From the NCBI GenBank assembly GCA_903896505.1, contig CAITXU010000192.1, positions 1 through 33,001 on the forward strand: a DNA stretch of 33,001 nt, read 5' to 3'. The position numbers were made by a program, and so were the translations under genes. This document shows positions 23,699 through 31,677 of the stretch, in pieces. This stretch comes from an uncultured Verrucomicrobiota bacterium (lineage in GTDB: Bacteria; Verrucomicrobiota; Verrucomicrobiia; Limisphaerales; UBA9464). The notes below the pieces were generated by a model. It searched no databases, was not told the origin of the DNA, and saw nothing but the letters and a program-made list of their open reading frames with translations. How positions within the stretch are numbered: position 1 is the stretch's first letter; each line of letters starts with the position of its first letter.

Positions 23699-24655
23699 AT
23701 GCGGGGGTTTTACATACTGGGCTTGGCCCTAACAGCATCCGCGAGCCTTCTGGAGCCGCTACACGGCGAAACGACCGCCTCAGCGCCGCCAGCTTCATCT
23801 CCTGCCGTTCCGTCGGTTCCCTCGGACACCGCCAGCCCCAGCGCCGTATTCCGAAAGCTTCTCCATTCGACTCCTGAGGAGCGTCGCGCGTGGTTGGAGG
23901 TCCGTCCGCCGCGAATTCGGGAATTGGTAACCGCCAAGCTCGCGGAATTCGGACGACTGACGCCCATTGAACGGGAGCTGCGACTGGAAGTGGCAGAGCT
24001 GGAATTTTTTCTGACTCCCATTCTTAGGGTAGGCCCGGAGGAACGCCCGCAATTGCTGGCGCGCATTCCGGACCAAAAGCGGTCCCTTATCGAGCTTCGA
24101 TTGAAGGTCTGGGACTCCCTCAGTCCTGATGCGCGGAAGGAACTATTGGAGAGCCAGCAATCCCTGGCCTATTTTGTCAGGTCCGAGCGCGTGGATTCGC
24201 AACGTCTGACCGACACGCTGGTGACCGTTCCCCCGCCTGTCCGGGCGGAGGTGGAGGCCCAATTCGCACGATGGGCGGCGCTTCAGCCCGAAGAGCGGGC
24301 CCGAAAGACCGCTCTTTTTGAGCGGTTCTTTGACCTGAGCCCAGCCGAACGAGCGCGGACCATCCGCCAACTTTCGGACGACGAACGCAAGCGGATGAAG
24401 GAGGCCATGGCGCAACTGGATGCCCTCGAACCTCAGGAGCGCGAACAATGTTTACAGGCGGCCCGACAATTTGCTGCGTTGAGTGCCGCTGAACGGGCGG
24501 AATTCATGGCCAACGCCGCCCGTTGGAAGGCAATGAAACCGAGTGAGCAAGCCGCGTGGCGGGCGCTGGTGGACCACTTGGATTTGGCCGCCATTAATCG
24601 CCCCCCCATTCCCCCATCCAAGCCAACCCCCCGGGTGGCGGCAACCAATCGGTGA
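23699..24655 (+). CDS. DUF3106 periodic-repeat protein, exported
   Basis: This 318-aa protein is built from a recurring helix-turn pattern of the form LSPAERxR, spaced about 14-27 residues. Examples are LTPIERELRLEV, LQPEERARKTAL, LSPAERARTIRQL, LEPQEREQCLQ, LSAAERAEFMAN and MKPSEQAAWRAL. This is the DUF3106 signature. A signal peptide (MRGFYILGLALTASASLL) precedes a Pro/Ser/Ala linker. I chose 23699 over the in-frame ATG at 23678 because AGGA sits six bases before it and the signal peptide begins there. It follows the membrane protein closely and is likely in the sigma operon. A folding, scaffold or sensing role for the repeats is unknown. The C-terminus (NRPPIPPSKPTPR) is basic and disordered. 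Confidence 0.85.
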   Translation: MRGFYILGLALTASASLLEPLHGETTASAPPASSPAVPSVPSDTASPSAVFRKLLHSTPEERRAWLEVRPPRIRELVTAKLAEFGRLTPIERELRLEVAELEFFLTPILRVGPEERPQLLARIPDQKRSLIELRLKVWDSLSPDARKELLESQQSLAYFVRSERVDSQRLTDTLVTVPPPVRAEVEAQFARWAALQPEERARKTALFERFFDLSPAERARTIRQLSDDERKRMKEAMAQLDALEPQEREQCLQAARQFAALSAAERAEFMANAARWKAMKPSEQAAWRALVDHLDLAAINRPPIPPSKPTPRVAATNR

Positions 24656-24704
24656 GTCGATTTGGCCATTGCCCGCCTCTGTTCCTCCGAGTTCAATGAC
24701 CTTT

Positions 24705-25568
24705 ATGAAAGTCCTTTTGACGTTGCTCCTGGCTGGGTTGTCTCTTTGGACAGCCCGTGCCGACAAACAAATTTTGCTCATCGCAGGGGTTCCAAGTCAC
24801 GGTGCCGGAGAGCATGAATTTCGGGCGGGCTGTCTGCTGCTGGCGGAGTGCCTCCAAAAGGTTCCGGGAATTCATGCTACTGTCGCCAGCAACGGATGGC
24901 CCTCGGATGAGACGCTCCTACGTTCGGCGGACGCGATACTGATTTATGCCGACGGCGGGGGAGGTCACCCGGCGATCCAACCCACACGGTTGAAATTGCT
25001 CGACGAATTGGCGGCCAAGGGCGTTGGCATTGGCACAGCTCACTACGGAGTCGAAGTGCCGGCTGGGCCTCCGGGTTTCGCCATGCTTCGATGGACGGGC
25101 GGCTATTTTGAACCCTACTGGAGTGTCAACCCGACCTGGCTGGCAAGCTTTGAACGGTTCCCGCAGCATCCCATCACCCGGGGGGTCACCCCCTTCCAGG
25201 TCGAGGATGAATGGTACTACCACATGCGATTCGCTCCAGAGATGGCGGGGGTCACGCCGATTCTGAGCGTGGTTCCGCCTGCCAACACGATCAATCAACC
25301 CGACGGCACTCATTCGAGCAATCCGTGGGTGCGGTCCGAAGTCGCCCGGGGCGTCCCGCAAACACTCATGTGGGCTTTCAACCGCCCCACGGGAGGCCGC
25401 GGGTTTGGATTTACTGGAGGCCATTTTCACAAGAACTGGGGCAACGAAAGCTTCCGGCGTTTGGTCCTCAATGCGTTAGTATGGGCTGCCGGTGCCGAAG
25501 TGCCTTCTGGAGGCATCGTTTCAACGGTCAGCCCGGAACTCCTTCAAGGCAATCAGGACCCCAAATAG
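24705..25568 (+). CDS. ThuA-like domain protein, exported
   Basis: This 287-aa protein has a signal peptide (MKVLLTLLLAGLSLWTARA) and a ThuA/trehalose-utilisation-type fold related to class I glutamine amidotransferases. It shows an N-terminal beta-strand (KQILLIAGVPSHGAGEHEF), the IYADGGGGHPAIQP turn, GIGTAHYGVEVPAG in the nucleophile-elbow position (with His and no Cys, so it is not an amidotransferase), and GFGFTGGHFHKNWGNESFR near the end, with a His-rich strand usual in this family. In planctomycetes and verrucomicrobia such proteins accompany sugar-acting and PQQ-type proteins, and their chemistry is not known. I put the start at the second of two nearby ATGs (24696 is the other), since it leaves the shortest signal peptide. 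It begins 49 bp after DUF3106. Confidence 0.9.
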   Translation: MKVLLTLLLAGLSLWTARADKQILLIAGVPSHGAGEHEFRAGCLLLAECLQKVPGIHATVASNGWPSDETLLRSADAILIYADGGGGHPAIQPTRLKLLDELAAKGVGIGTAHYGVEVPAGPPGFAMLRWTGGYFEPYWSVNPTWLASFERFPQHPITRGVTPFQVEDEWYYHMRFAPEMAGVTPILSVVPPANTINQPDGTHSSNPWVRSEVARGVPQTLMWAFNRPTGGRGFGFTGGHFHKNWGNESFRRLVLNALVWAAGAEVPSGGIVSTVSPELLQGNQDPK

Positions 25569-25655
25569 TCCACCCGAGCCACGAACAACCTCGGGGTTCA
25601 GAGGCCTTCCAGTGCGGACTTGACGCTGCCCGCTGAAGACGCACTCTATCTCCGT

Positions 25656-26168
25656 ATGCCGGTACCTGGTTGTACGTTGTCGGTTTGGATTCAATCGCCG
25701 ACGGCATTTATCAAGCTGGGCGGAAGAGCTGCCGCGGAAAGTGCACGCGATTTTAAAGGGTTGGTGACCCGCCTGCACGCAGAGGGGATTTCTCTATTTT
25801 GCGTGGACCTTTCCCATTGCTTGTTGATGGACAGTACCTTCTCAGGGGTGGTCGCTGGGTTGACACAATCGCTGGGTCCAGACCCCAAACATGGCTGCAA
25901 ACGTATCAGTCTGGTCAATCCGAACGCCCGCGTTCGCGACTTGTTTGATAATCTCGGCGTGTTGGATTTAGTGAACGTCCTTGAGTCGACACCCACTGAG
26001 ATGCAGGACAGGGTCTCCCAAGAGGTGGCAACCGGGGCATTCTCCCGTAAAGAGACCACCTCCTGCTGCTTGGAAGCGCATCGCCTTCTCATGGCTCTCA
26101 AGCCGGAAAACGCAGCTAAATTTCAGGAAGTCACCCGGATGCTCGAGGCACAACTCGCCCCGAGCTGA
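25656..26168 (+). CDS. STAS-domain protein (anti-sigma antagonist-like)
   Basis: This protein of about 170 aa has a STAS fold at residues about 8-125: the first strand TAFIKLGG, helix ESARDFKGLVTRLH, strand LFCVDLSHC, and the phosphorylation-type loop MDSTFSGVVAGL, with Asp-Ser-Thr at the classic position. A C-terminal helical tail of about 40 residues follows (CCLEAHRLLMALKPENAAKF). STAS proteins control sigma factors through partner-switching kinases, but no kinase or phosphatase gene is nearby. The TTG at 25620 would add 12 residues; I prefer the ATG, though neither has a ribosome site. Because it lies on the same strand 87 bp after the sigma/ThuA cluster, a link to that regulon is possible. 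Confidence 0.8.
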   Translation: MPVPGCTLSVWIQSPTAFIKLGGRAAAESARDFKGLVTRLHAEGISLFCVDLSHCLLMDSTFSGVVAGLTQSLGPDPKHGCKRISLVNPNARVRDLFDNLGVLDLVNVLESTPTEMQDRVSQEVATGAFSRKETTSCCLEAHRLLMALKPENAAKFQEVTRMLEAQLAPS

Positions 26169-26181
26169 TCTCGAACTCGAC

Positions 26182-26212
26182 CGGTTGTTGTCGGTTGTTG
26201 TCGGTTGTTGTC
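26182..26212. repeat. Three tandem copies of a 10-mer, CGGTTGTTGT
   Basis: Three decamer copies run from 26182 to 26211, the third with its last base still fitting. They lie between the convergent STAS and glycosyltransferase genes, about 13 bp after the STAS stop. This is a microsatellite-like tract with possible copy-number variation. Confidence 0.85.
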
Positions 26213-26251
26213 AGTCAGGATCCGCAGGTCCGCGCCTGCCCATCGGCGAAG

Positions 26252-27418
26252 TTATCCGATACCACGTCGGAAGCGGCCCTCAGGGCTGAGTCGATCAATC
26301 ACGGCAAATGGCAATCGACGGGCCAACGCCATTCCCGCCGACGCCGGCCGTGGCTGCGATATCCTGGGCATCGCCCACGCCCTCCGGGCGCCCACCTCAA
26401 AAAGCTTCACATAGGCATCATCCGCGTGATGTTGGGCGATTTCACGCGCCTTGACCTGCATCGCCTCACGTTCATCTGCAGTGGAAGCCAGGACAGCCCG
26501 GACTCCCCTCACCGCCCGTTCCCAATCGTCCACGGGGAACAACAGGTCCGGATGGATTTGTCGGGCATAATCATCGCCGCCGCTGTTCATCTGGGCATAG
26601 AGGGGTAACACCCCCTGGCTCATCGCCTCGGCGAGACTGAGCGGTGTCCCTTCGTAGTCGCTCGTGAACACGATGAAATCGAGTTCACGGATGGCGTGCC
26701 AATAGGCCTCCCCAGATAGGCGTCCCCGGAATTGGGCTGTCGCTCCGACGGAGGCAAATTGACGGGCAAGTTTATCCCGAACGGGACCGTCACCCAGGAT
26801 TTCCCAGCGATGAGGGATTCCCGCCGCCAACAGCGCCTCCGCTATCCGGGGCAACCGTTCGACCCGTTTCTGGGCCGTGATCAGGCGTCCGCAATAGCCT
26901 AAAACCAACGGGCGTTCATGCCATGGCCGTGAGGGGCGCGGCGGAAGTTTTGGAAGGGAAATGGGCACAGGGATGACAGCGACACGGTCAGGAGGCAGGT
27001 CCAAAGTCTCCTGGGCCAGTTCAGCCAGGGGCTGACTCACGGTCATCACAAAATCGAAGACGTTCTTCAGAGCGGTGAGGTAGCTCCTGTCACCAGTCCA
27101 GGCGGTGGCCAGAACGGCCAACCGACGTTCACAACCGTCCAGAGGCGCAAAAAAGCCGGCACCCCAACCATTGAGGTAGGAGGCACAACCGACCACGGGA
27201 GAAACGCGCTTTCTCCAGCGGTCCTGGGCAATATGAGGCGAATGCCAACCCCTTAGTTGGAGACCAATGGCATCCGGTCGATCTGACGATTCGAAGACCA
27301 CCACTGCCCGTTGACGAAAGTCGGGGCGGTTGGAAGCCAAATGCTGTCTCAGCATCGACTGACCTCCTCCCAAAAGTCGGAGGTGGGTGAAAACGTGAGT
27401 CACTTCCAAGACGGCCAC
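26252..27418 (-). CDS. Glycosyltransferase family 4 protein
   Basis: This protein of about 388 aa is of GT-B fold and transfers a sugar from an NDP-sugar or similar donor. The N-terminal domain starts VAVLEVTHVFTHLRLLGGGQ, a normal first strand and Gly-rich loop. The C-terminal domain has LVLGYCGRLITAQKRVERL, EILGDGPVRDKL and the donor-site SDYEGTPLSLAEAMSQG, where the two Glu are seven residues apart, as in family 4 enzymes. The C-terminus ends in an Arg-rich tail. The GTG at 27418 matches the family start. An upstream GTG at 27490 adds 24 residues and would crowd the divergent gene at 27525. A TATACA-like -10 just upstream of 27418 is possible but weak. Acceptor unknown; cell-surface polysaccharide is a guess. 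Confidence 0.88.
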   Translation of the reverse strand: MAVLEVTHVFTHLRLLGGGQSMLRQHLASNRPDFRQRAVVVFESSDRPDAIGLQLRGWHSPHIAQDRWRKRVSPVVGCASYLNGWGAGFFAPLDGCERRLAVLATAWTGDRSYLTALKNVFDFVMTVSQPLAELAQETLDLPPDRVAVIPVPISLPKLPPRPSRPWHERPLVLGYCGRLITAQKRVERLPRIAEALLAAGIPHRWEILGDGPVRDKLARQFASVGATAQFRGRLSGEAYWHAIRELDFIVFTSDYEGTPLSLAEAMSQGVLPLYAQMNSGGDDYARQIHPDLLFPVDDWERAVRGVRAVLASTADEREAMQVKAREIAQHHADDAYVKLFEVGARRAWAMPRISQPRPASAGMALARRLPFAVIDRLSPEGRFRRGIG

Positions 27419-27524
27419 TGGGTCACTGTATATTTTTGTTTGGGGGTAGGAAAAGGCCTGATTTGTGCTTCCAAAATGGCGTTTTCTCACCTTGTGTGGA
27501 ATAATAACGCAGGTCAGAGGGTTT

Positions 27525-30164
27525 ATGGTCAGGAAGTGCGGGTTGTTTTGGCTGTTTCTGGTATTCCTTGGGCAGTTTGTCCGAGCCGAGCGCCCATCTC
27601 CCCCGTTGCTTCATCTGCCGACGACGCTGGCGAGTTCAGACCAGTACGCCTTTGAGATCGCTTTCCCCACGCTTCCGCCAATTGCCATGGTGGGCTTCGC
27701 CTGTCCGCAGGAAGACACCAATCGCCTGTTTCTCATCGAAAAAACAGGCATCATCTGGGTGATCACCAACCTGGCGAACCCCAATCTGACGGTCTTTCTA
27801 GATCTGACTTCCAGAACGGTCACCGATTCGGAATGCGGGCTGACGGGACTGGCCTTCCATCCGTGGTACTCGTTCAACGGACAGTTCTACGTCTTTTACT
27901 CCACCCGGACCACCACGGCGCAGGGGACGGGCCTGCATCAACGGGTCGCAAAGTTCCTTGTCGACCCCGACAACCCGAACCGGGCTCTGCCGGATTCGGA
28001 GGTTCCCTTGATTACCCAATACGACCGGGACCCGGAGCATCAGGGCGGGACGCTTCGGTTTGGCCCGGATGGATATCTCTACATCGGTGTGGGGGATGAG
28101 GGCGGTTCGTTCGATTCCTTCGGCAATTCACAGAAGATTGACGGCAATTTCTTTTCGGCACTGCTTCGGATCGACGTCGACATGCTGTTCCAGAACGTGC
28201 CGCCAAATCCCCATCCTGCGGTGAATCCGGGAACCTATCTGGTCCCGTCTGACAATCCGTTTTTCGGTTTGAGTTCCTTCGAGGGACACCCCATTGAGCC
28301 TCAAAATGTCCGAACTGAATTCTATGCCATCGGGTTTCGAAATCCGTTCCGATTTTCCTTCGATCCCCTCACCCGGGAACTTTACGTCAACGACGTCGGC
28401 CAGAATCGCCGTGAAGAAGTCAATCGTGTCCAGCCTGGGGGCAATTACGGTTGGGCCTTTTTTGAGGGAACGATCGAAAACCCCCTGAATTCTGGAGTCG
28501 ATCCCCGGGCATTCCAAGCCCCCATCTATGAATATGAACACGACGGACTCCACATAGCGATCACCGCCGGCCTGCCCTATCGCGGAGCCAAATTCCCTGA
28601 ATTATATGGTACCTATCTGTACTTCGACTTCGCCGGCTCCTTGGGGTTGCTTCAGCGGGACCCGGTCGCAGGGTGGGTCAATCGTTGGCTCCCGGGGACC
28701 TTCACACCATCTGGCGTGACCGACATCATTATCCAGCCAGGAACGGAAGATATCCTTCTGGCCGATTATGTTTTTGGCGTCGTTGCCCGAATGGTTCGGC
28801 AACCTTCGGGAGGGGGTGCCCTGCCGTCCCGCTTGAGCGACACCGGCATCTTTTCCGATATGGCGTTACTCAAGTCGGCACCCGGACTTGAGCCGTATGA
28901 AGTCAACGTCCCGTTCTGGTCGGACGGTGCGGTCAAACGGCGCTGGTTTTCGCTTCCAACCTCAGACAGTCACTTGGTGTATACCAATGCCGGGGCCTGG
29001 CAGGCTCCCTCGGGAACCGTCTGGGTCAAGAATTTCGACCTTCCGGTCTTGAGCAACGGTACGGTGGCCCCACGTCGAGTGGAGACCCGCCTCTTGGTCC
29101 GCACAGACACGGGAATTTATGGGGCCAGTTACCGGTGGCGGGATGACCAAACGGATGCAGACCTGGTACCGGAGGTGGGGGCAAATTCAACCTTCCAGGT
29201 CCTCCAAAATGGGACCAACCACATTCAGACGTGGCATTTCCCGGCCCTGAGCGAATGCGCCACCTGCCATAATGCTCAGGCCGGGTACAGCCTGGGGTTC
29301 AACTCGGCCCAACTCAATCGTTCCGTGATAAAGAATGGAACGGCGGTCAACCAGATCACCGCTCTTTCGGATGCTGGTTATTTTGCCGACCCGCCAGTGG
29401 CTCCCGAGTATGCCCAAAGCCTTGCGCCTCTGGATGACACCACAACCAGTCGGCGGTGGCTTGCCCGGTCTTTCCTCGCTGCGAATTGCACCGCATGCCA
29501 TTTTCCATCCGGGCCAACCCGCGCCACTTGGGACGCGCGCCCCGAACCGGAGCTCTCTGAACTTGGGATCGTAGGTGCCGTGGCCTTGGACAATATTTCA
29601 GACCCGTTCACTTCTGAAACCAACTACATTGTCCAACCGGGCCAACTGACGATTTCGGCACTTTACCGTCGGCTCGCCGATGATGCTCCCTACCACATGC
29701 CTCCATTAGCCACAACCGAGCTGGACACCTCGGTGTTGCCGCTTTTGGCAGGCTGGATCACCAATGATTTGGTATTTCATTCCGACTATGCCACGTGGGT
29801 CGGACAACATTTTCCTCCCGGCTCATCCACCAATATGACCGAGCCCACGAGCGATCCCGACAATGACGGTCTGGTCAACGAAGCGGAGTGGCTGTTATCC
29901 GAGAATCCCCTCGACCCGAATCGAGCTTGGAAATGGACGATCTCGATGGAATCCGACGGCGTGCACCTGAGGTACATCCGACGGGCAGACGTTGCCTTTC
30001 AAGTGGAGTTTTCGTCGAACGTTGGCGTGGAATCGAACTGGCAGGTGCTGCCGATTCCAGGCAACGAGTGGCGGGTGACCGCCAAAGATACCCCTGTGGA
30101 CCTCCTTCTCCCGTCCACGTACCCTTTGGCCACTTTCTATCGGGTCAAGATTTTCGAACCATAG
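27525..30164 (+). CDS. Sugar dehydrogenase (GSDH) propeller fused to a diheme cytochrome c (SO2930-type)
   Basis: This 879-aa secreted fusion has a signal peptide (MVRKCGLFWLFLVFLGQFV). Residues about 30-430 are a six-bladed soluble PQQ-glucose-dehydrogenase-like propeller with EHQGGTLRFGPDGYLYIGVG (from 171), NPFRFSFDP and NDVGQNRREEVN (from 289). Next is the SO2930-type region (LSDTGIFSDMALLK, EVNVPFWSDGAVKRRWF). Two haem c sites follow: CATCH (578-582) and CTACH (655-659). The last about 60 residues are a verrucomicrobial C-terminal domain (LRYIRRADVAFQVEFSS...FYRVKIF). It probably oxidises a sugar or alcohol and passes electrons to its own haems. I chose this ATG because AGAGGG sits four bases before it and the signal peptide starts there. 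It is divergent from the glycosyltransferase, and its stop is one base from the DUF1501 stop. Confidence 0.93.
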   Translation: MVRKCGLFWLFLVFLGQFVRAERPSPPLLHLPTTLASSDQYAFEIAFPTLPPIAMVGFACPQEDTNRLFLIEKTGIIWVITNLANPNLTVFLDLTSRTVTDSECGLTGLAFHPWYSFNGQFYVFYSTRTTTAQGTGLHQRVAKFLVDPDNPNRALPDSEVPLITQYDRDPEHQGGTLRFGPDGYLYIGVGDEGGSFDSFGNSQKIDGNFFSALLRIDVDMLFQNVPPNPHPAVNPGTYLVPSDNPFFGLSSFEGHPIEPQNVRTEFYAIGFRNPFRFSFDPLTRELYVNDVGQNRREEVNRVQPGGNYGWAFFEGTIENPLNSGVDPRAFQAPIYEYEHDGLHIAITAGLPYRGAKFPELYGTYLYFDFAGSLGLLQRDPVAGWVNRWLPGTFTPSGVTDIIIQPGTEDILLADYVFGVVARMVRQPSGGGALPSRLSDTGIFSDMALLKSAPGLEPYEVNVPFWSDGAVKRRWFSLPTSDSHLVYTNAGAWQAPSGTVWVKNFDLPVLSNGTVAPRRVETRLLVRTDTGIYGASYRWRDDQTDADLVPEVGANSTFQVLQNGTNHIQTWHFPALSECATCHNAQAGYSLGFNSAQLNRSVIKNGTAVNQITALSDAGYFADPPVAPEYAQSLAPLDDTTTSRRWLARSFLAANCTACHFPSGPTRATWDARPEPELSELGIVGAVALDNISDPFTSETNYIVQPGQLTISALYRRLADDAPYHMPPLATTELDTSVLPLLAGWITNDLVFHSDYATWVGQHFPPGSSTNMTEPTSDPDNDGLVNEAEWLLSENPLDPNRAWKWTISMESDGVHLRYIRRADVAFQVEFSSNVGVESNWQVLPIPGNEWRVTAKDTPVDLLLPSTYPLATFYRVKIFEP

Positions 30165-30165
30165 G

Positions 30166-31611
30166 TCAGGCCAGCAGGCCGGAGACGACCTCACCGAAGA
30201 CGTCCGTCAACCGGAAATCGCGGCCTTGGAAGCGATAGGTCAGCTTCTCATGGTTGAACCCCAGTTGGTGCAAAAGGGTGGCATGAAGATCATGAACATG
30301 GACCCGGTCCTTGACGGCGTTGAATCCAAAATCATCCGATTCACCAAAGGCAATTCCAGGCTTGAAACCACCACCAGCCACCCACATGGAAAAGGCGTTG
30401 GGATGGTGGTCCCGACCGTCATCACCGCCCTGCACCATCGGAGTGCGGCCAAATTCTCCACCCCAGATCACAATCGTGTCATCCAACAAGCCCCGTTGCT
30501 TCAGGTCCTTGATCAGGGCAGCCGAGGCACGGTCGGTCTTGCCGCACTCGGCCTTTAGCCCCCCGGTCAAACCTCCATGATGATCCCAGGACTCATGAAA
30601 AATCTGTACAAACCGGGTGCCGCGTTCGACCAGACGCCGCGCCAGCAAACAGGCATTGGCAAAGGACGTCTTTCCGGGTTCCGCACCATAAAGTTCCAGT
30701 GTTTCGCGCGATTCTCGCGACAAGTCCATCAGATCCGGGGCACTCGACTGCATCCTGTACGCCATTTCATAAGAGGCAATCCGCGTGCCGATTTCCGGAT
30801 CACCCACCACACCCAGATGGCGTTCATTGAGACTGCGGACCGTGTCCAACGTATCGCGTTGGAGCACGGCATCGACCCCGGCCGGGTTGTTTAAGTAAAG
30901 GACTGGTTCAGGGCCGTTGCGAAAAAGCACGCCATTGTGAACCGTGGGCAAAAAGCCGGAACCCCAGTTCGAAGCCCCGCCACTCGGGCCTTTTCCCCCA
31001 GTGCTAAAAACCACATAGGCCGGCAAGTCCATGGATTCACTGCCCAGACCGTAGGTGACCCAGGAACCAAAACTGGGCCGACCAAATTGTTGGGAGCCCG
31101 TGTTCATGAAGATTTGGGCCGGAGCATGATTGAATGCGTCGGTCGCCATCGACCGGATCACCGTCAAGTCATCGGCGACTTCCGCCAAATGCGGAATGAC
31201 TTCCGAGAGTTCAAGGCCGCTTTGACCATGACGGGAGAACTTGAATTTGGGCCCAAGGAGGGTGGCGTTGGGATTGATAAAAGCCGCCCGATAGCCTTTT
31301 AGCAATTCAGCCGGAGGGACGGTACCGTTGAACTTCGCCAGCTGTGGTTTGTAATCGAATAGCTCCAGGTGACTCGGCGCACCGGCCATGAATAGGTAGA
31401 TGACTCGTTTTGCCTTTCCCAGAAAGGGAGCCGGGCAAGGTTCCAACGGGTTGGCCACGCTGGACGATGCCGCTGTCGCCGTGTCTTGGAGGAGCGAGTG
31501 GAGCGCGATGGTTCCCAGTCCAACGCCACATTCCTTAAAAAACCAACGACGGGTAATGTTTTGCCGTAGGGCCTCACGGGCATGTTCCAGATGGCTGATT
31601 CGGGTGGGCAT
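30166..31611 (-). CDS. DUF1501 domain protein with Tat-type signal
   Basis: This 481-aa exported protein has a twin-arginine leader ([20 protein letters not shown]). The DUF1501 fold, related to alkaline phosphatase and sulfatases, follows: [20 protein letters not shown], then [25 protein letters not shown], then [13 protein letters not shown], and the metal-site-like end [20 protein letters not shown] with [14 protein letters not shown]. Length is usual for the family. The Tat leader implies folding before export and possibly a bound metal cofactor. It lies 66 bp downstream of the DUF1553 gene on the same strand, the standard pairing in planctomycetes and verrucomicrobia, so both are probably one transcript. 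The biochemical activity of this pair is not established to my knowledge; a link to polysaccharide breakdown is often suggested. Confidence 0.93.
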   Translation of the reverse strand: MPTRISHLEHAREALRQNITRRWFFKECGVGLGTIALHSLLQDTATAASSSVANPLEPCPAPFLGKAKRVIYLFMAGAPSHLELFDYKPQLAKFNGTVPPAELLKGYRAAFINPNATLLGPKFKFSRHGQSGLELSEVIPHLAEVADDLTVIRSMATDAFNHAPAQIFMNTGSQQFGRPSFGSWVTYGLGSESMDLPAYVVFSTGGKGPSGGASNWGSGFLPTVHNGVLFRNGPEPVLYLNNPAGVDAVLQRDTLDTVRSLNERHLGVVGDPEIGTRIASYEMAYRMQSSAPDLMDLSRESRETLELYGAEPGKTSFANACLLARRLVERGTRFVQIFHESWDHHGGLTGGLKAECGKTDRASAALIKDLKQRGLLDDTIVIWGGEFGRTPMVQGGDDGRDHHPNAFSMWVAGGGFKPGIAFGESDDFGFNAVKDRVHVHDLHATLLHQLGFNHEKLTYRFQGRDFRLTDVFGEVVSGLLA

Positions 31612-31677
31612 GGGAAAAATGGTTGGGGTTTACGCGATGGGTCCTCTATTCGGGAAGCGGCTCAATCATCCGGTGGC

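Noticed and set aside
27418..27525. Sigma-70 promoters in the divergent region between the glycosyltransferase and the dehydrogenase fusion
   Set aside because: AATAAT and TTGTGC-like boxes exist but spacing is wrong on the plus strand; a TATACA on the minus strand has no good -35.
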